This document shows positions 31,371 to 39,194 of a stretch of DNA of 64,000 nucleotides, in pieces. The translations under genes and the position numbers were made by a program. This DNA is from a virus: positions 117,643 through 181,642 of the IMG/VR virus record IMGVR_UViG_3300037502_003770; one strand, 5' to 3'. Each line of letters starts with the position of its first letter. The first letter of the stretch is position 1. The notes below the pieces were generated by a model. It searched no databases and was not told the origin of the DNA. It saw only the letters and a list, made by a program, of their open reading frames with translations.

Positions 31371-31399
31371 TAATAAGTAAAACGAACTAATAACCTTTA
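31344..31399 (+). repeat. 56-bp direct repeat, copy 1 (promoter and leader)
   Basis: Identical to 32750-32805; carries the -7 box and leader of the 31415 gene. Confidence 0.85.
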
Positions 31400-31414
31400 A
31401 CCCTTAGAAAAGCT

Positions 31415-31774
31415 ATGTTAAACCATATAGGCGTAAGAGTAAAAAATTTGAGTGAACTTGTAGGTATATTTTTTACCACAGGTGAGCAGGTACAAAGTAT
31501 TTCTAATACTTGTACTTTACATGATAATCATTTTTATCCTGATTCAAGGATTGAATTATGGTTATACAGAACTTGCATAGCAAGGATAACAAAAGATGGT
31601 AAGTTATTTATTACTTATGGTGAGTATGGTAATAGTATGACTACTTCCAAAAGATTAAATACTATTTTAAAAGATAGTAGTTTGAACTTGAGTAGAGAAA
31701 AAATTGCTCATTACACTAAATTGGCAAGGGAAAAAAAGCCTAATGAAGTGGAAATAATAGAGTACAAAAAATAG
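31415..31774 (+). CDS. Conserved phage protein, 119 aa
   Basis: SRIELWLYRTCIARITKDGKLFITYGEYG followed by TTSKRLNTILKDS: the pattern of small phage proteins in which a short beta-sheet precedes S/T-x-T-x-x-R-L-N-x-[IL]. Function unknown. Monocistronic with its own promoter and terminator. Confidence 0.8.
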   Translation: MLNHIGVRVKNLSELVGIFFTTGEQVQSISNTCTLHDNHFYPDSRIELWLYRTCIARITKDGKLFITYGEYGNSMTTSKRLNTILKDSSLNLSREKIAHYTKLAREKKPNEVEIIEYKK

Positions 31775-31802
31775 TATTAATGATTGGGATTTTGGTTTAT
31801 TT

Positions 31803-31834
31803 AAAGCCTACTTTTTTTAAAGGTAGGTTTTTTT
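31803..31834 (+). terminator. Intrinsic terminator
   Basis: AAAGCCTACTTT / AAAGGTAGGTTT hairpin and T run. Confidence 0.85.
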
Positions 31835-31848
31835 CTTATATACTGATT

Positions 31849-31884
31849 CTTACTTAACATAATGAAAGCCTTTAGAATTGAATA
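31849..31884 (+). repeat. 36-bp direct repeat, copy 1
   Basis: CTTACTTAACATAATGAAAG... identical at 32640-32675. Both lie between a terminator and a promoter; contains a start-like ATGAAAGCC but no lasting frame. Confidence 0.8.
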
Positions 31885-31963
31885 AAAACTTTTATCCTGA
31901 AAGAAAGGTCGAATACTTAAAAATTTTACTTATTAAAAAAAGTTAAGTTTTTTGGTAAGAGTA

Positions 31964-32199
31964 TTGTTTATTGAAAAAAATATGTTTATCTTTGTAATAA
32001 GTAAAGCAGTTCAAAAGAAAGAGCCTTTACCCAAGATTAAAACTTTTTTTCTTAAAGAAGTAGGATATATCAAAAATAGTCCTTATCTTTACAGAAAGAA
32101 AAGTACCACAAAGAAAGAGGCTTTCCTCAAGGAACAAAAAAACTTTAAAAATATTTCGCTTAAAGTTTGGAAGTATCAAAATAAAGTCTTAACTTTGTA
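31964..32199 (+). promoter_or_regulatory. Cluster of three promoter-like sites
   Basis: TATCTTTG at 31987 (TTG at 31964), TATCTTTA at 32084, and TAACTTTG at 32190 (TTTGG at 32166). The stretch is an open frame from 31952, but that frame covers the promoters and is not believed. The last site is the best promoter for 32264. Confidence 0.55.
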
Positions 32200-32263
32200 T
32201 AAGTAAAAACAATCAACCCAACCAATTTACCTTATGGTGTAGAGGCTAACCAAAATACATATT

Positions 32264-32515
32264 ATGAAAAAGTACACAATCGAGTTTTCAGTAACTTCAA
32301 AGAAGTTAAACACTACTTTAAATTCCGAGATGGAAATGCAAAGTAGTTCTGAAAATATGGTACAAGCTTTTAAAGAAGCTACCATATTAGTAAATAAGTT
32401 AGCACCTATGTTTTCTGGTGAGGTCGAGTTCGATGTTACCAACGTGAAAATGAATAAGGTACATACTAAACCACGTAAAAGCAAAAATGAACCAGCAGCA
32501 CCAGTAACCGCTTAA
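32264..32515 (+). CDS. Unknown protein, 83 aa
   Basis: MKKYTIEFSVTSKKLNTTLNSE then a helix SENMVQAFKEATILVNKLA and a strand SGEVEFDVTNVKM: a compact alpha/beta domain; basic Pro/Ala-rich tail. No family recognised. Confidence 0.75.
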   Translation: MKKYTIEFSVTSKKLNTTLNSEMEMQSSSENMVQAFKEATILVNKLAPMFSGEVEFDVTNVKMNKVHTKPRKSKNEPAAPVTA

Positions 32516-32580
32516 TATGTCCTGAGTACCTTGTAAACTACTCACTTCATATATACAAGTCAATAATATTTTACTTTCAA

Positions 32581-32612
32581 AAAACCTATCTTTCTTTAAG
32601 GATAGGTTTTTT
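32581..32612 (+). terminator. Intrinsic terminator
   Basis: AAAACCTATCTTT / AAGGATAGGTTTT hairpin and T run. Confidence 0.85.
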
Positions 32613-32639
32613 CTTATATAATTAATTTTATCCTGATAC

Positions 32640-32675
32640 CTTACTTAACATAATGAAAGCCTTTAGAATTGAATA
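32640..32675 (+). repeat. 36-bp direct repeat, copy 2
   Basis: Second copy of 31849-31884, preceded by TATCCTGATAC. Confidence 0.8.
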
Positions 32676-32746
32676 GATTTTTATTAGTAGGATATTTCCT
32701 TGAATAAAGAAATTTTATATAAGGAAAAAATATTTTCAGAAAGTTA

Positions 32747-32776
32747 TTGTTTATTCAGAAAAAAGGTTTATCTTTG
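32747..32776 (+). promoter_or_regulatory. Host-type promoter
   Basis: TTG at 32747, TATCTTTG at 32769-32776. Drives 32812. Confidence 0.8.
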
Positions 32777-32805
32777 TAATAAGTAAAACGAACTAATAAC
32801 CTTTA
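32750..32805 (+). repeat. 56-bp direct repeat, copy 2
   Basis: Second copy of 31344-31399. Confidence 0.85.
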
Positions 32806-32811
32806 GAAAAT

Positions 32812-33045
32812 ATGAGAAAAAACTCAACCCTTAGCAGAATAATTACTAAAGTAAATTGTTTTTATGGTGCACCTATGGGAAGGCAAAATGTAGGTAATTT
32901 ACCTGATAATAAAACTATCTTTGATTGTAAAGTACCTATGAATGGTGCTTATGACGTTGGTGGCGTTTATTGGGGTTTAGGTTCTGAATTAAGGGTGTCT
33001 TATACAAAAGATTTAACCTTTATACATTTTTACAGAAAAGAATAA
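32812..33045 (+). CDS. Conserved phage protein, 77 aa
   Basis: YGAPMGRQNVG and GAYDVGGVYWGLGSELRVSYTK then LTFIHFYRKE: a pattern I recall from short hypothetical proteins of many tailed phages (D-x-G-G-x-Y-W-G). Function unknown. Confidence 0.8.
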   Translation: MRKNSTLSRIITKVNCFYGAPMGRQNVGNLPDNKTIFDCKVPMNGAYDVGGVYWGLGSELRVSYTKDLTFIHFYRKE

Positions 33046-33066
33046 AAATATTTCCTTAAAGATTAG

Positions 33067-33094
33067 GTTTATTCAAAAAAATACCTTATCTTTA
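33067..33094 (+). promoter_or_regulatory. Host-type promoter, weaker
   Basis: TATCTTTA at 33087-33094 with GGTTTATTC upstream; no exact TTG. Drives 33130-33631. Confidence 0.6.
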
Positions 33095-33129
33095 CAGTAA
33101 GTTAAAACCTCAAAAAACCCTTATTCCTT

Positions 33130-33297
33130 ATGAAAAAATTCCTTTCCATTATCCTGATTGCAGTTGTACTTTCAAGTTGTGCAACTTATCAATATCAACA
33201 ACCTTGCCCACCTACCTATAAAGGTACGAGCAAAAAACGTACTAAATATATTAGTACTGAAAAGAATTGTTTAACCTATAAAAGAAATTCTAACTAA
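33130..33297 (+). CDS. Small lipoprotein, 55 aa
   Basis: ATG at 33130, TAA at 33295. Signal peptide MKKFLSIILIAVVLSSC with lipobox LSSC (Cys17), then ATYQYQQPCPPTYKG and a basic tail. Bacterial-type exported lipoprotein, probably anchored in a host membrane. Followed at once by a two-helix membrane protein. Confidence 0.75.
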   Translation: MKKFLSIILIAVVLSSCATYQYQQPCPPTYKGTSKKRTKYISTEKNCLTYKRNSN

Positions 33298-33298
33298 T

Positions 33299-33631
33299 AT
33301 GAGAAAGTTCTTGCAAAATTGTTATTACAATATAGGTGGAATTATCCTTTCAAAAGGTGTTTCTATCTTAAATAAGATTCCTTTTTTTAAGAAAAGAGTT
33401 TCTTATATGGTTAAGCAAACAATAGTAGCTATCATATTTGATAATATGGTGTTACTTGTTAGTACAATAATATTTATTAGAATAACTAATTTGATAGTTT
33501 CTAATAATATTGTTAGTCAATATGCTGAATATGTTATATTGTCTTTAATGGTAATATATTTTGTACCTGCAATGTATATACTTTGGAGACGTATGGAAAG
33601 GCATAGATTAGCATCAAAAGAACTAGAATAG
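33299..33631 (+). CDS. Two-helix membrane protein, 110 aa
   Basis: Hydrophobic stretches around residues 41-62 (TIVAIIFDNMVLLVSTIIFI) and 78-96 (YVILSLMVIYFVPAMYIL), basic ends. Starts 1 base after the lipoprotein stop, so the two are co-expressed. Function unknown. Confidence 0.75.
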   Translation: MRKFLQNCYYNIGGIILSKGVSILNKIPFFKKRVSYMVKQTIVAIIFDNMVLLVSTIIFIRITNLIVSNNIVSQYAEYVILSLMVIYFVPAMYILWRRMERHRLASKELE

Positions 33632-33673
33632 AATTAAGGTATTTGGTTAAATTTGGTTTAAGTAAAACGTTAT

Positions 33674-33705
33674 TAAAGCCTATCTTTTTTAAAGGTAGGT
33701 TTTTT
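33674..33705 (+). terminator. Intrinsic terminator
   Basis: AAAGCCTATCTTT / AAAGGTAGGTTTT hairpin and T run. Confidence 0.85.
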
Positions 33706-33734
33706 CTTATATAAAATTTTTTTTCTTAAAGGTA

Positions 33735-33765
33735 TTGTTTTATTCAGAAATTATGTTTACCTTTA
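33735..33765 (+). promoter_or_regulatory. Host-type promoter
   Basis: TTG at 33735, TACCTTTA at 33758-33765. Drives 33809. Confidence 0.75.
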
Positions 33766-33808
33766 CACTAGGTAATTAAACCAATAACCTTTAACCCTTT
33801 GGCAGTCT

Positions 33809-34261
33809 ATGAATACAGAAGTGGCAACCCTAACCAACAAAGAACGTATCAAAAAACATTTCTTTCAGATAATGAAGGATGTAAAATTTGTAAATACTTC
33901 TGATAATTTTTTAGAAGTATTAAACAATTATGATACAGTAGATATTGAAGAAATATCAAAAAAGTTATTAAAAGAATTATCAAAAGTTAGTGATTTTCTA
34001 AGAAAAGAGAATATACATTTATTAGATTATGATATAAGTTTAAAAATTTATGAACTAATAATTCAACATTCGTTAGTTTATTGTATTTTAAGAGAAAGTA
34101 TATATCTTGACGTTTCAATTGCTAGATATTTTGCTAGTATTGCTAGATTAAATTATAGAAAAGAAAATAATTTAAGTGACACTTTTATTACTACTGAACA
34201 AACTAGAATAGAAGGTAAAGCTTATTTAGATGCAATTTCTAAATTTAAGTATAAAGAATAA
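33809..34261 (+). CDS. Unknown helical protein, 150 aa
   Basis: All-helical look: EISKKLLKELSKVSDFLRKEN, SLKIYELIIQHSLVYCILRES, YFASIARLNYRKENN. No motif recognised. Own promoter and terminator. Confidence 0.75.
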   Translation: MNTEVATLTNKERIKKHFFQIMKDVKFVNTSDNFLEVLNNYDTVDIEEISKKLLKELSKVSDFLRKENIHLLDYDISLKIYELIIQHSLVYCILRESIYLDVSIARYFASIARLNYRKENNLSDTFITTEQTRIEGKAYLDAISKFKYKE

Positions 34262-34285
34262 CCTAGAAGAATCTTTTATTTGAGA

Positions 34286-34318
34286 AAAACCTATTTCTTT
34301 TAGAAGTAGGTTTTTTTG
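34286..34318 (+). terminator. Intrinsic terminator
   Basis: AAAACCTATTTCT / AGAAGTAGGTTTT hairpin and T run. Confidence 0.85.
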
Positions 34319-34342
34319 TATATGAGAATTTTTCTATTATAT

Positions 34343-34770
34343 GAAAAAAAGTGCTGTTGAAAAAAATAGAATTTTATTAAATAAAACAATCTTTTTAATA
34401 AAACATTGTCTCAAATAAAAGAATCTTTATCTTAAAAGAATGTTTTTATAAAGAATGTTTATATATTTTAAGAGAAAATCTTCTTTTATTAGAAAAAAGT
34501 ACCGTTGTAAATGGAGTTTCTTTTAGAAACTACAATACAAAAAGTATAATATTCAAAAAAAGTGCTGTACTAAAAATAGAATTTTACTTAAAAAGATACC
34601 AATTTTCAAAAAAAGTGCTATACAAAAAGTATAATTATATCATAATGTATGTATATATTTTAATAAAAAAGAGTTTTATTAAAAAAAAGTACAGTACTAA
34701 AAATAGAAAATTCTTATATAATGGAATATTTTGCTATACAAAAAGTGTAAAATTAAAAAAAGTACTGTAG
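34343..34770 (-). repeat. Six inverted copies of the CTAYAGYACTTTTTTTC repeat
   Basis: Read on the plus strand as GAAAAAAAGTRCTRTAG at about 34343, 34492, 34554, 34608, 34681 and 34755. Orientation is opposite to the set at 29646-30392, so the two sets face each other across 30.6-34.3 kb. Confidence 0.8.
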
Positions 34771-35049
34771 TATTTTTTACTTTTAAAGAATTTTAGTCCA
34801 ATATAAGAGAAAAATTCCCTTATTAGAGAATAGTTTTTCTTTAATAAGAGAATTTTTTTGCTGTAGTATTTTTCTATATGAGAATTTTTTTCTTATGGTA
34901 GATTTTTTTTCTCAAAAAGTATTTTCTCATTTAGTAGAATTTTTCTCCTATTGTATATTTCTTATTGTAGAAAAGAGGTTTTCTCAAAAAGTAGTATCAT
35001 TTCTAGCAAAGTATATCATTTCTTTGAGAAAAAAATAATTAAAAAAAAG

Positions 35050-35090
35050 TTTGGATATATGAAAAATAGATGTTTACTTTGTCTTGTTAT
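35050..35090 (+). promoter_or_regulatory. Host-type promoter
   Basis: TTTGGATATATGAAAA at 35050 and TTTACTTTG ending at 35081. The TTTGGATATATGAAAA block recurs at 38213. Drives 35125. Confidence 0.65.
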
Positions 35091-35124
35091 TGCAATGGTG
35101 CTTTAACATTAACCCTTAAACCGT

Positions 35125-35625
35125 ATGGCAACTGCATTGTTAACCTTAGAAAATTGTATTTACGAAATTGTAAACAATGGAAAAAATATAATTTTCCCTA
35201 AAGAAATTGAATCATTCAGTAATATTCTGATTGATAAAGAAAAAATATTAAATGAATATGATTTTAATAAATTTGGATATATTCCTAGTTTAGAAAATCA
35301 ATCTTTAAAAACAATTATTCAACATAATACAGAATTCAATGAATATCCGAATTATTGTTTACGTTCAATAATTGCAAACTTAATTCAAAATGAATTTAGT
35401 AATTATTATCAAAGTATATTTGATAAAAATATTAATGACCATAAATACATACCTGATGCAGAATATTTAGGTACACAATATCATAATTTCGTTTACAATA
35501 AAACGATGTTAGAAGTAATACAACACTTCAAACTAAATTTTAACTATAATCATTATATAAATGATTTAGTTTTTCTTACTGATTTATTATACAAATATTC
35601 AGATTATGAAAAAGTAAATAATTAA
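35125..35625 (+). CDS. Unknown protein, 166 aa
   Basis: MATALLTLENCIYEIVNNGKN start, then helical Tyr/Asn-rich sequence (LGTQYHNFVYNKTMLEVIQHF). No family recognised. Monocistronic, with terminator at 35633. Confidence 0.75.
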   Translation: MATALLTLENCIYEIVNNGKNIIFPKEIESFSNILIDKEKILNEYDFNKFGYIPSLENQSLKTIIQHNTEFNEYPNYCLRSIIANLIQNEFSNYYQSIFDKNINDHKYIPDAEYLGTQYHNFVYNKTMLEVIQHFKLNFNYNHYINDLVFLTDLLYKYSDYEKVNN

Positions 35626-35632
35626 TTGAAAG

Positions 35633-35667
35633 TAAAGCCTATTTCTTAATGAAGTAGGCTTTTTTTA
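35633..35667 (+). terminator. Intrinsic terminator
   Basis: AAAGCCTATTTC / GAAGTAGGCTTT hairpin and T run. Confidence 0.85.
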
Positions 35668-35710
35668 TATCCTTACTTTTTCTTAATGGTTACTACTTGT
35701 TTAGGTAGTC

Positions 35711-35748
35711 TTATTTCTTTAAGTAAAGCAGTTTTAAAGGTTCCTGAT
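35711..35748 (+). repeat. 38-bp direct repeat, copy 1 (helicase leader)
   Basis: TTATTTCTTTAAGTAAAGCA... identical at 38080-38117. Confidence 0.85.
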
Positions 35749-35806
35749 ACTGCAAAGGTAGTTTGATACCTTTAAACTTTACAGTTGCTTAGATAGTCTT
35801 TCTAGT

Positions 35807-35850
35807 GGTTCCTGATACCCTAGAAAAAAAGTTTACTGAAAATTTGGATA
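35807..35850 (+). repeat. 44-bp direct repeat, copy 1 (helicase leader)
   Basis: GGTTCCTGATACCCTAG... to TTTGGATA, identical at 38177-38220. Ends in the -33 region of the promoter. Confidence 0.85.
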
Positions 35851-35874
35851 ACTCAAAGTAAGGTTATATCTTTG
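35843..35874 (+). promoter_or_regulatory. Host-type promoter of the helicase gene
   Basis: TTTGG at 35843 and TATCTTTG at 35867-35874; leader ends CTGATTCCCTTATG. Confidence 0.8.
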
Positions 35875-35923
35875 CAAGTGAATAGTAATAAAGCTATTCA
35901 ATAACCTTAAACCTGATTCCCTT

Positions 35924-37819
35924 ATGAAGTACCAACTTAACCCAAGATTAGATAGCTGCCAACTTAATGCAGTTAATACAGTTGCTCAAGCTACTGAAAA
36001 TGAAGTTGTAAAAGTTGAGGCTGTTGCTGGTTCAGGCAAAACTACTACAATCATTGAATCTATTAAGGAACTTGTAAATAGGGACTTAATACAATACAAT
36101 AATAATGTATTGGTTCAGTTTAATAAAAATATTGCAACTGAAACAAAAGAGAAAATTATGTTCAATAAATTAGATAAGTTTATTGATTGCAGAACTATTC
36201 ATTCTGTATTTTTTCCTGCATTAAATGTAGTAAAAAAGTTCTTTGGAAAATTGCAAGTTAAATTAGTTGAGGATAATTTTAAAGCTACCTCAATTGTGAA
36301 TAAGTATGTAGATGCTTATTGTGAAAATAATAATATTGATTCAGAAAAATCAATTGAATTATTTAATCTTTCTGATATGTCAAGATTATTCGATTTAATC
36401 CGTTTATTTGCAATTACTGATTATTCAGATGTGGATGCAATTAACGAAATAATAGAACGTTACAGTTTAAATATTTCACCGATTGCATTACAATTAATGC
36501 AAAATATCTTTGAACTGCAATATCCAAGTAGATATAAAGATATTGAAGTATTTACTAGTGGTGCTTTTAAATATAGTTTCTATTCACGTTCTGATAAAAA
36601 AACTGTAACCGTTTTTGAAAAGAACTTAAATAATAATATTCCTTATATGTATTTTGATTTTACCGATATGCTTTATATTGCATATAAGTATTATTCAAGC
36701 TTACAAAACGAGCTACCTAGTTTTGAATACATATTTATAGATGAGGCTCAAGACTTATCTAAATTGGATTATTGTTTAATTCAATTGATTAAACAAAAAA
36801 ATTCAAAACTTATTTATGTTGGAGACCACCTGCAAGCTATTAATATGTTTAAAGGTGCTTTACCTGAATTGTATAAAAATTTCGATGCTACATACAATTG
36901 TGAATTAAATTACAATTACCGTAGTGGTTCCGAAATAATTCAGTATGTAAATGAAAATACAGTATGTAAAAATATTGTAAGTGGTTTAAATACTCAAGGT
37001 ATAATTAATACCGATTATTTAACTACTTCTGAAAATAAAAACAAACTAATATCTTTTGTAAATGAATTAAAATCATTTTCCGAAGATAAAAGTAATAAAG
37101 AAAAACATTTAATACTTTCTGAAAAAAACGATATTTTAATTTCGTTGTATATTCAGTTAGCAAAAAATAATGTTTCTGATATTACTTTAAAAGGTGTAGC
37201 CGAATTATTAACAAGTTACAATACTTGTTTAAACTTTCAGAATGATAAAATGAAAGTAAAAGCAGTTAAAGATACTGATTCAATCGATACCGTTTTAAAT
37301 GCAATACAATTGCAATTAAATATGAAAAGAAAAACTTTGCAGTCTTTGTATAATTTCGATAATGAAAACGATTATCTAAAAGATACTGATTACTTCAATT
37401 TTAGTATCATTGAATATTTAGTAAAAGAACTTACTTCAATGAAGGAATATAATTCTGTAAAAGAATTAAGTTTGCAAGTAAATAAAATATTGAATAGTTA
37501 TGATAGTGGTAAGCTTAGTAATAAAATTACCCTAATGACTGTTCATAAAGCCAAAGGTTTAGAAAGTGATATTGTAACTATCGTTAATTCAGATTTTAAA
37601 CCTAAAGAAAAATTAAATAAAAATACAGGCAAACCTTATCCAATACCTAACTGGTTAGTTGAACAGTTTGAAAATTTAAAATATGTTGCTTTTACTCGTG
37701 CAGTAAAACAATTAAATATTTTAACATTGCCACAAACTGAAAATGAAAAAACAGGTTTTAAAAATAGTGGTAGGATGTATAAGGAAAATAACAAAGGTCA
37801 AACAGTAAGGAATTTTTAA
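35924..37819 (+). CDS. SF1 (UvrD/Rep-like) DNA helicase, 631 aa
   Basis: All core motifs are visible: Walker A GSGKT (36-40), Walker B DEAQD (273-277), motif III VGDHLQAINMFKGA, motif IV YNYRSGSEII, motif V MTVHKAKGLE and motif VI YVAFTRA (587-593). An ATP-driven 3'-5' helicase of the UvrD family, presumably used in phage DNA replication or recombination. The 2B-type insert between motifs IV and V is short compared with cellular UvrD (about 720 aa). Monocistronic. Lies 5.4 kb from the skew flip. Confidence 0.95.
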   Translation: MKYQLNPRLDSCQLNAVNTVAQATENEVVKVEAVAGSGKTTTIIESIKELVNRDLIQYNNNVLVQFNKNIATETKEKIMFNKLDKFIDCRTIHSVFFPALNVVKKFFGKLQVKLVEDNFKATSIVNKYVDAYCENNNIDSEKSIELFNLSDMSRLFDLIRLFAITDYSDVDAINEIIERYSLNISPIALQLMQNIFELQYPSRYKDIEVFTSGAFKYSFYSRSDKKTVTVFEKNLNNNIPYMYFDFTDMLYIAYKYYSSLQNELPSFEYIFIDEAQDLSKLDYCLIQLIKQKNSKLIYVGDHLQAINMFKGALPELYKNFDATYNCELNYNYRSGSEIIQYVNENTVCKNIVSGLNTQGIINTDYLTTSENKNKLISFVNELKSFSEDKSNKEKHLILSEKNDILISLYIQLAKNNVSDITLKGVAELLTSYNTCLNFQNDKMKVKAVKDTDSIDTVLNAIQLQLNMKRKTLQSLYNFDNENDYLKDTDYFNFSIIEYLVKELTSMKEYNSVKELSLQVNKILNSYDSGKLSNKITLMTVHKAKGLESDIVTIVNSDFKPKEKLNKNTGKPYPIPNWLVEQFENLKYVAFTRAVKQLNILTLPQTENEKTGFKNSGRMYKENNKGQTVRNF

Positions 37820-37839
37820 AATATCCTTACCTCAATATA

Positions 37840-37871
37840 AAACCTATCTTTTTTAAAGATAGGTTTTTTTA
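37840..37871 (+). terminator. Intrinsic terminator
   Basis: AAAACCTATCTTT / AAAGATAGGTTTT hairpin and T run. Confidence 0.85.
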
Positions 37872-38079
37872 TATCCTTACTTTATCCTGATACCTACCTT
37901 AGTTCTCTATATAGTCTTATTAACGTTTTAAAGCCTCGTTAAGCTACTCTAAATACTAAATGATAGTTTGATACCTTTATACTATCCTGATGCCTTAAAG
38001 ATACCTTTATGTAAGGAATAGAACTACCTACCTAGATAACCTTACTTAGTTGTGAAGTAGTAACCCTATATAAATAGCT

Positions 38080-38117
38080 TTATTTCTTTAAGTAAAGCAG
38101 TTTTAAAGGTTCCTGAT
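38080..38117 (+). repeat. 38-bp direct repeat, copy 2
   Basis: Second copy of 35711-35748. Confidence 0.85.
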
Positions 38118-38176
38118 TAGTGGTAAAGTAATTTACTATTAAAATAGCTTAGGTTCGCTTAGAGAGGCTTTATATA

Positions 38177-38220
38177 GGTTCCTGATACCCTAGAAAAAAA
38201 GTTTACTGAAAATTTGGATA
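38177..38220 (+). repeat. 44-bp direct repeat, copy 2
   Basis: Second copy of 35807-35850. Confidence 0.85.
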
Positions 38221-38244
38221 TATGAAAATAAAGTATTAACTTTG
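38213..38244 (+). promoter_or_regulatory. Host-type promoter
   Basis: TTTGG at 38213, TAACTTTG at 38237-38244. Drives 38297-38683. Confidence 0.75.
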
Positions 38245-38296
38245 CAGTAGTTAAAGCAATCAAGCTTTAATCATAACCAATAAACCTGATTCCCTT

Positions 38297-38482
38297 ATGA
38301 AAAATTTAATCTATGTAACTAATTTCCTGATAGGTGCTTTAACCTTATTATTACCTATTACTTTATATCGTTTTGGTTTAGGAAATAATAATGCAATAAT
38401 AGTAACTATTTTCTTACTGATTGAATTATTCTTATTAGTAAGATTAAATATTATATTCAGAAAATTAAATACAACTAAATAA
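38297..38482 (+). CDS. Two-helix membrane protein, 61 aa
   Basis: Hydrophobic residues 3-23 and 32-50 with a GLGNNNA turn between; basic C-terminus IIFRKLNTTK. Same design as the next gene. A small holin-like or membrane-remodelling role is possible but unsupported. Confidence 0.7.
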   Translation: MKNLIYVTNFLIGALTLLLPITLYRFGLGNNNAIIVTIFLLIELFLLVRLNIIFRKLNTTK

Positions 38483-38512
38483 ACCTATTCACTTAAAAAC
38501 AATTTAATCCTT

Positions 38513-38683
38513 ATGGAAAAGACTTTCAGAAAATCAATTGCCTTAATAATTGATTCATTATTGTATTTAATACTTTTATTAGTATTGAATTATTCAATTG
38601 AAAACATATTTCTTTTAATAGGAAGTGTTTTATTAGGAACATATATATATTTAATTCATATAATTAAAAAATATCCTGATTGA
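38513..38683 (+). CDS. Two-helix membrane protein, 56 aa
   Basis: ATG at 38513 after CCTT, TGA at 38681. Helices at about 8-24 (IALIIDSLLYLILLLVL) and 31-47 (NIFLLIGSVLLGTYIYL). Last gene of the left half; the parS-like site follows 34 bases later. Confidence 0.65.
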   Translation: MEKTFRKSIALIIDSLLYLILLLVLNYSIENIFLLIGSVLLGTYIYLIHIIKKYPD

Positions 38684-38716
38684 ACGATGTCGCAAATAGT
38701 ATTCTCATATATGGGA

Positions 38717-38730
38717 GTTCCACGTGGAAC
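38717..38730. promoter_or_regulatory. parS-like palindrome
   Basis: GTTCCACGTGGAAC, a perfect 14-bp palindrome. It matches the core of the bacterial parS consensus TGTTTCACGTGAAACA at all positions except the two symmetric T/C and A/G changes. A ParB-fold protein is encoded at 7438. Confidence 0.6.
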
Positions 38731-38732
38731 AG

Positions 38733-38796
38733 TAGGGGTGGGGGTGGGTATCCCCTAGGGGGAGGGGAGGGGAGGTGGGGAGGACAGGGGTGGGGA
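38733..38796 (+). other. G-rich tract, potential G-quadruplex
   Basis: At least eight runs of three to five G separated by one to three bases, with a CCCCTAGGGG palindrome inside (38752-38761). Extreme contrast with the surrounding AT-rich sequence. Confidence 0.75.
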
Positions 38797-39086
38797 CTAC
38801 ATCGAAACATTTTTTCCAAAAAAACAGAATTTTTCTAAGGAACTTTTTTTTAAAGAAAATAACCCTTTCTTAAAGGAAGAAATTGATTTACAGATACTTA
38901 TGTTTTATTTAAAAGACTTTTTTTTAAAGAAAATAAGCTTTCTTTAAGAAAGAAATTGATTTAGAGATAGTTATGTTTTATTCTAAATAAATCTTTTTCA
39001 GAAGGTTATAAAATTTTAAGAAAACAGAATTTTTCTAAAGTACTTTTTCTTTACAAGAATATTCTTTATGTGTAGATTTTCTAATA

Positions 39087-39101
39087 GGGGAAGGGGGGGG
39101 G
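39087..39101 (+). other. Second G run
   Basis: GGGG AA then nine G in a row, about 95 bases before the first virion-module gene. Confidence 0.7.
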
Positions 39102-39194
39102 TATTTTTATGAGTGGTCAATAAAATTTTTTTGTGGAAAAATTATGATTTTATAAAGAGAGCTATTTATTTAGAAAGGCGAATAATATTTAAAG

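Larger units (their letters stand above)
34319..35124. other. 0.8-kb gene-free repeat region
   Basis: No ORF. Carries inverted copies of the repeat seen at 29.6-30.4 kb in its first half and T-rich runs of TTTTTCT/TTGTAG units (34830-35000) in its second half, then the promoter of 35125. Confidence 0.6.
37872..38296 (+). other. Gene-free leader with duplicated control sequence
   Basis: About 425 bases without an ORF. Contains TATCCTGATACC (37886), TATCCTGATGCC (37989), GGTTCCTGAT (38109) and GGTTCCTGATACC (38177), plus both helicase-leader repeats. Looks like a copy of 35670-35923. Confidence 0.65.
38684..39194. other. Gene-free boundary region with G runs
   Basis: No ORF in about 510 bases. 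Contains, in order, a parS-like palindrome, a 64-base G-rich tract, two A/T-rich half-repeats with CAGAATTTTTCTAA (about 38825 and 39026), and a second G run (39087-39101). Separates the host-promoter operons from the virion module. Confidence 0.7.

Noticed and set aside
31952-32206. Plus-strand ORF of 84 codons
   Set aside because: Contains three promoter-like sites, and its apparent start lies in the -33 region of the first; treated as a control region.
32227-32484. Minus-strand ORF of 85 codons
   Set aside because: Antisense to 32264.
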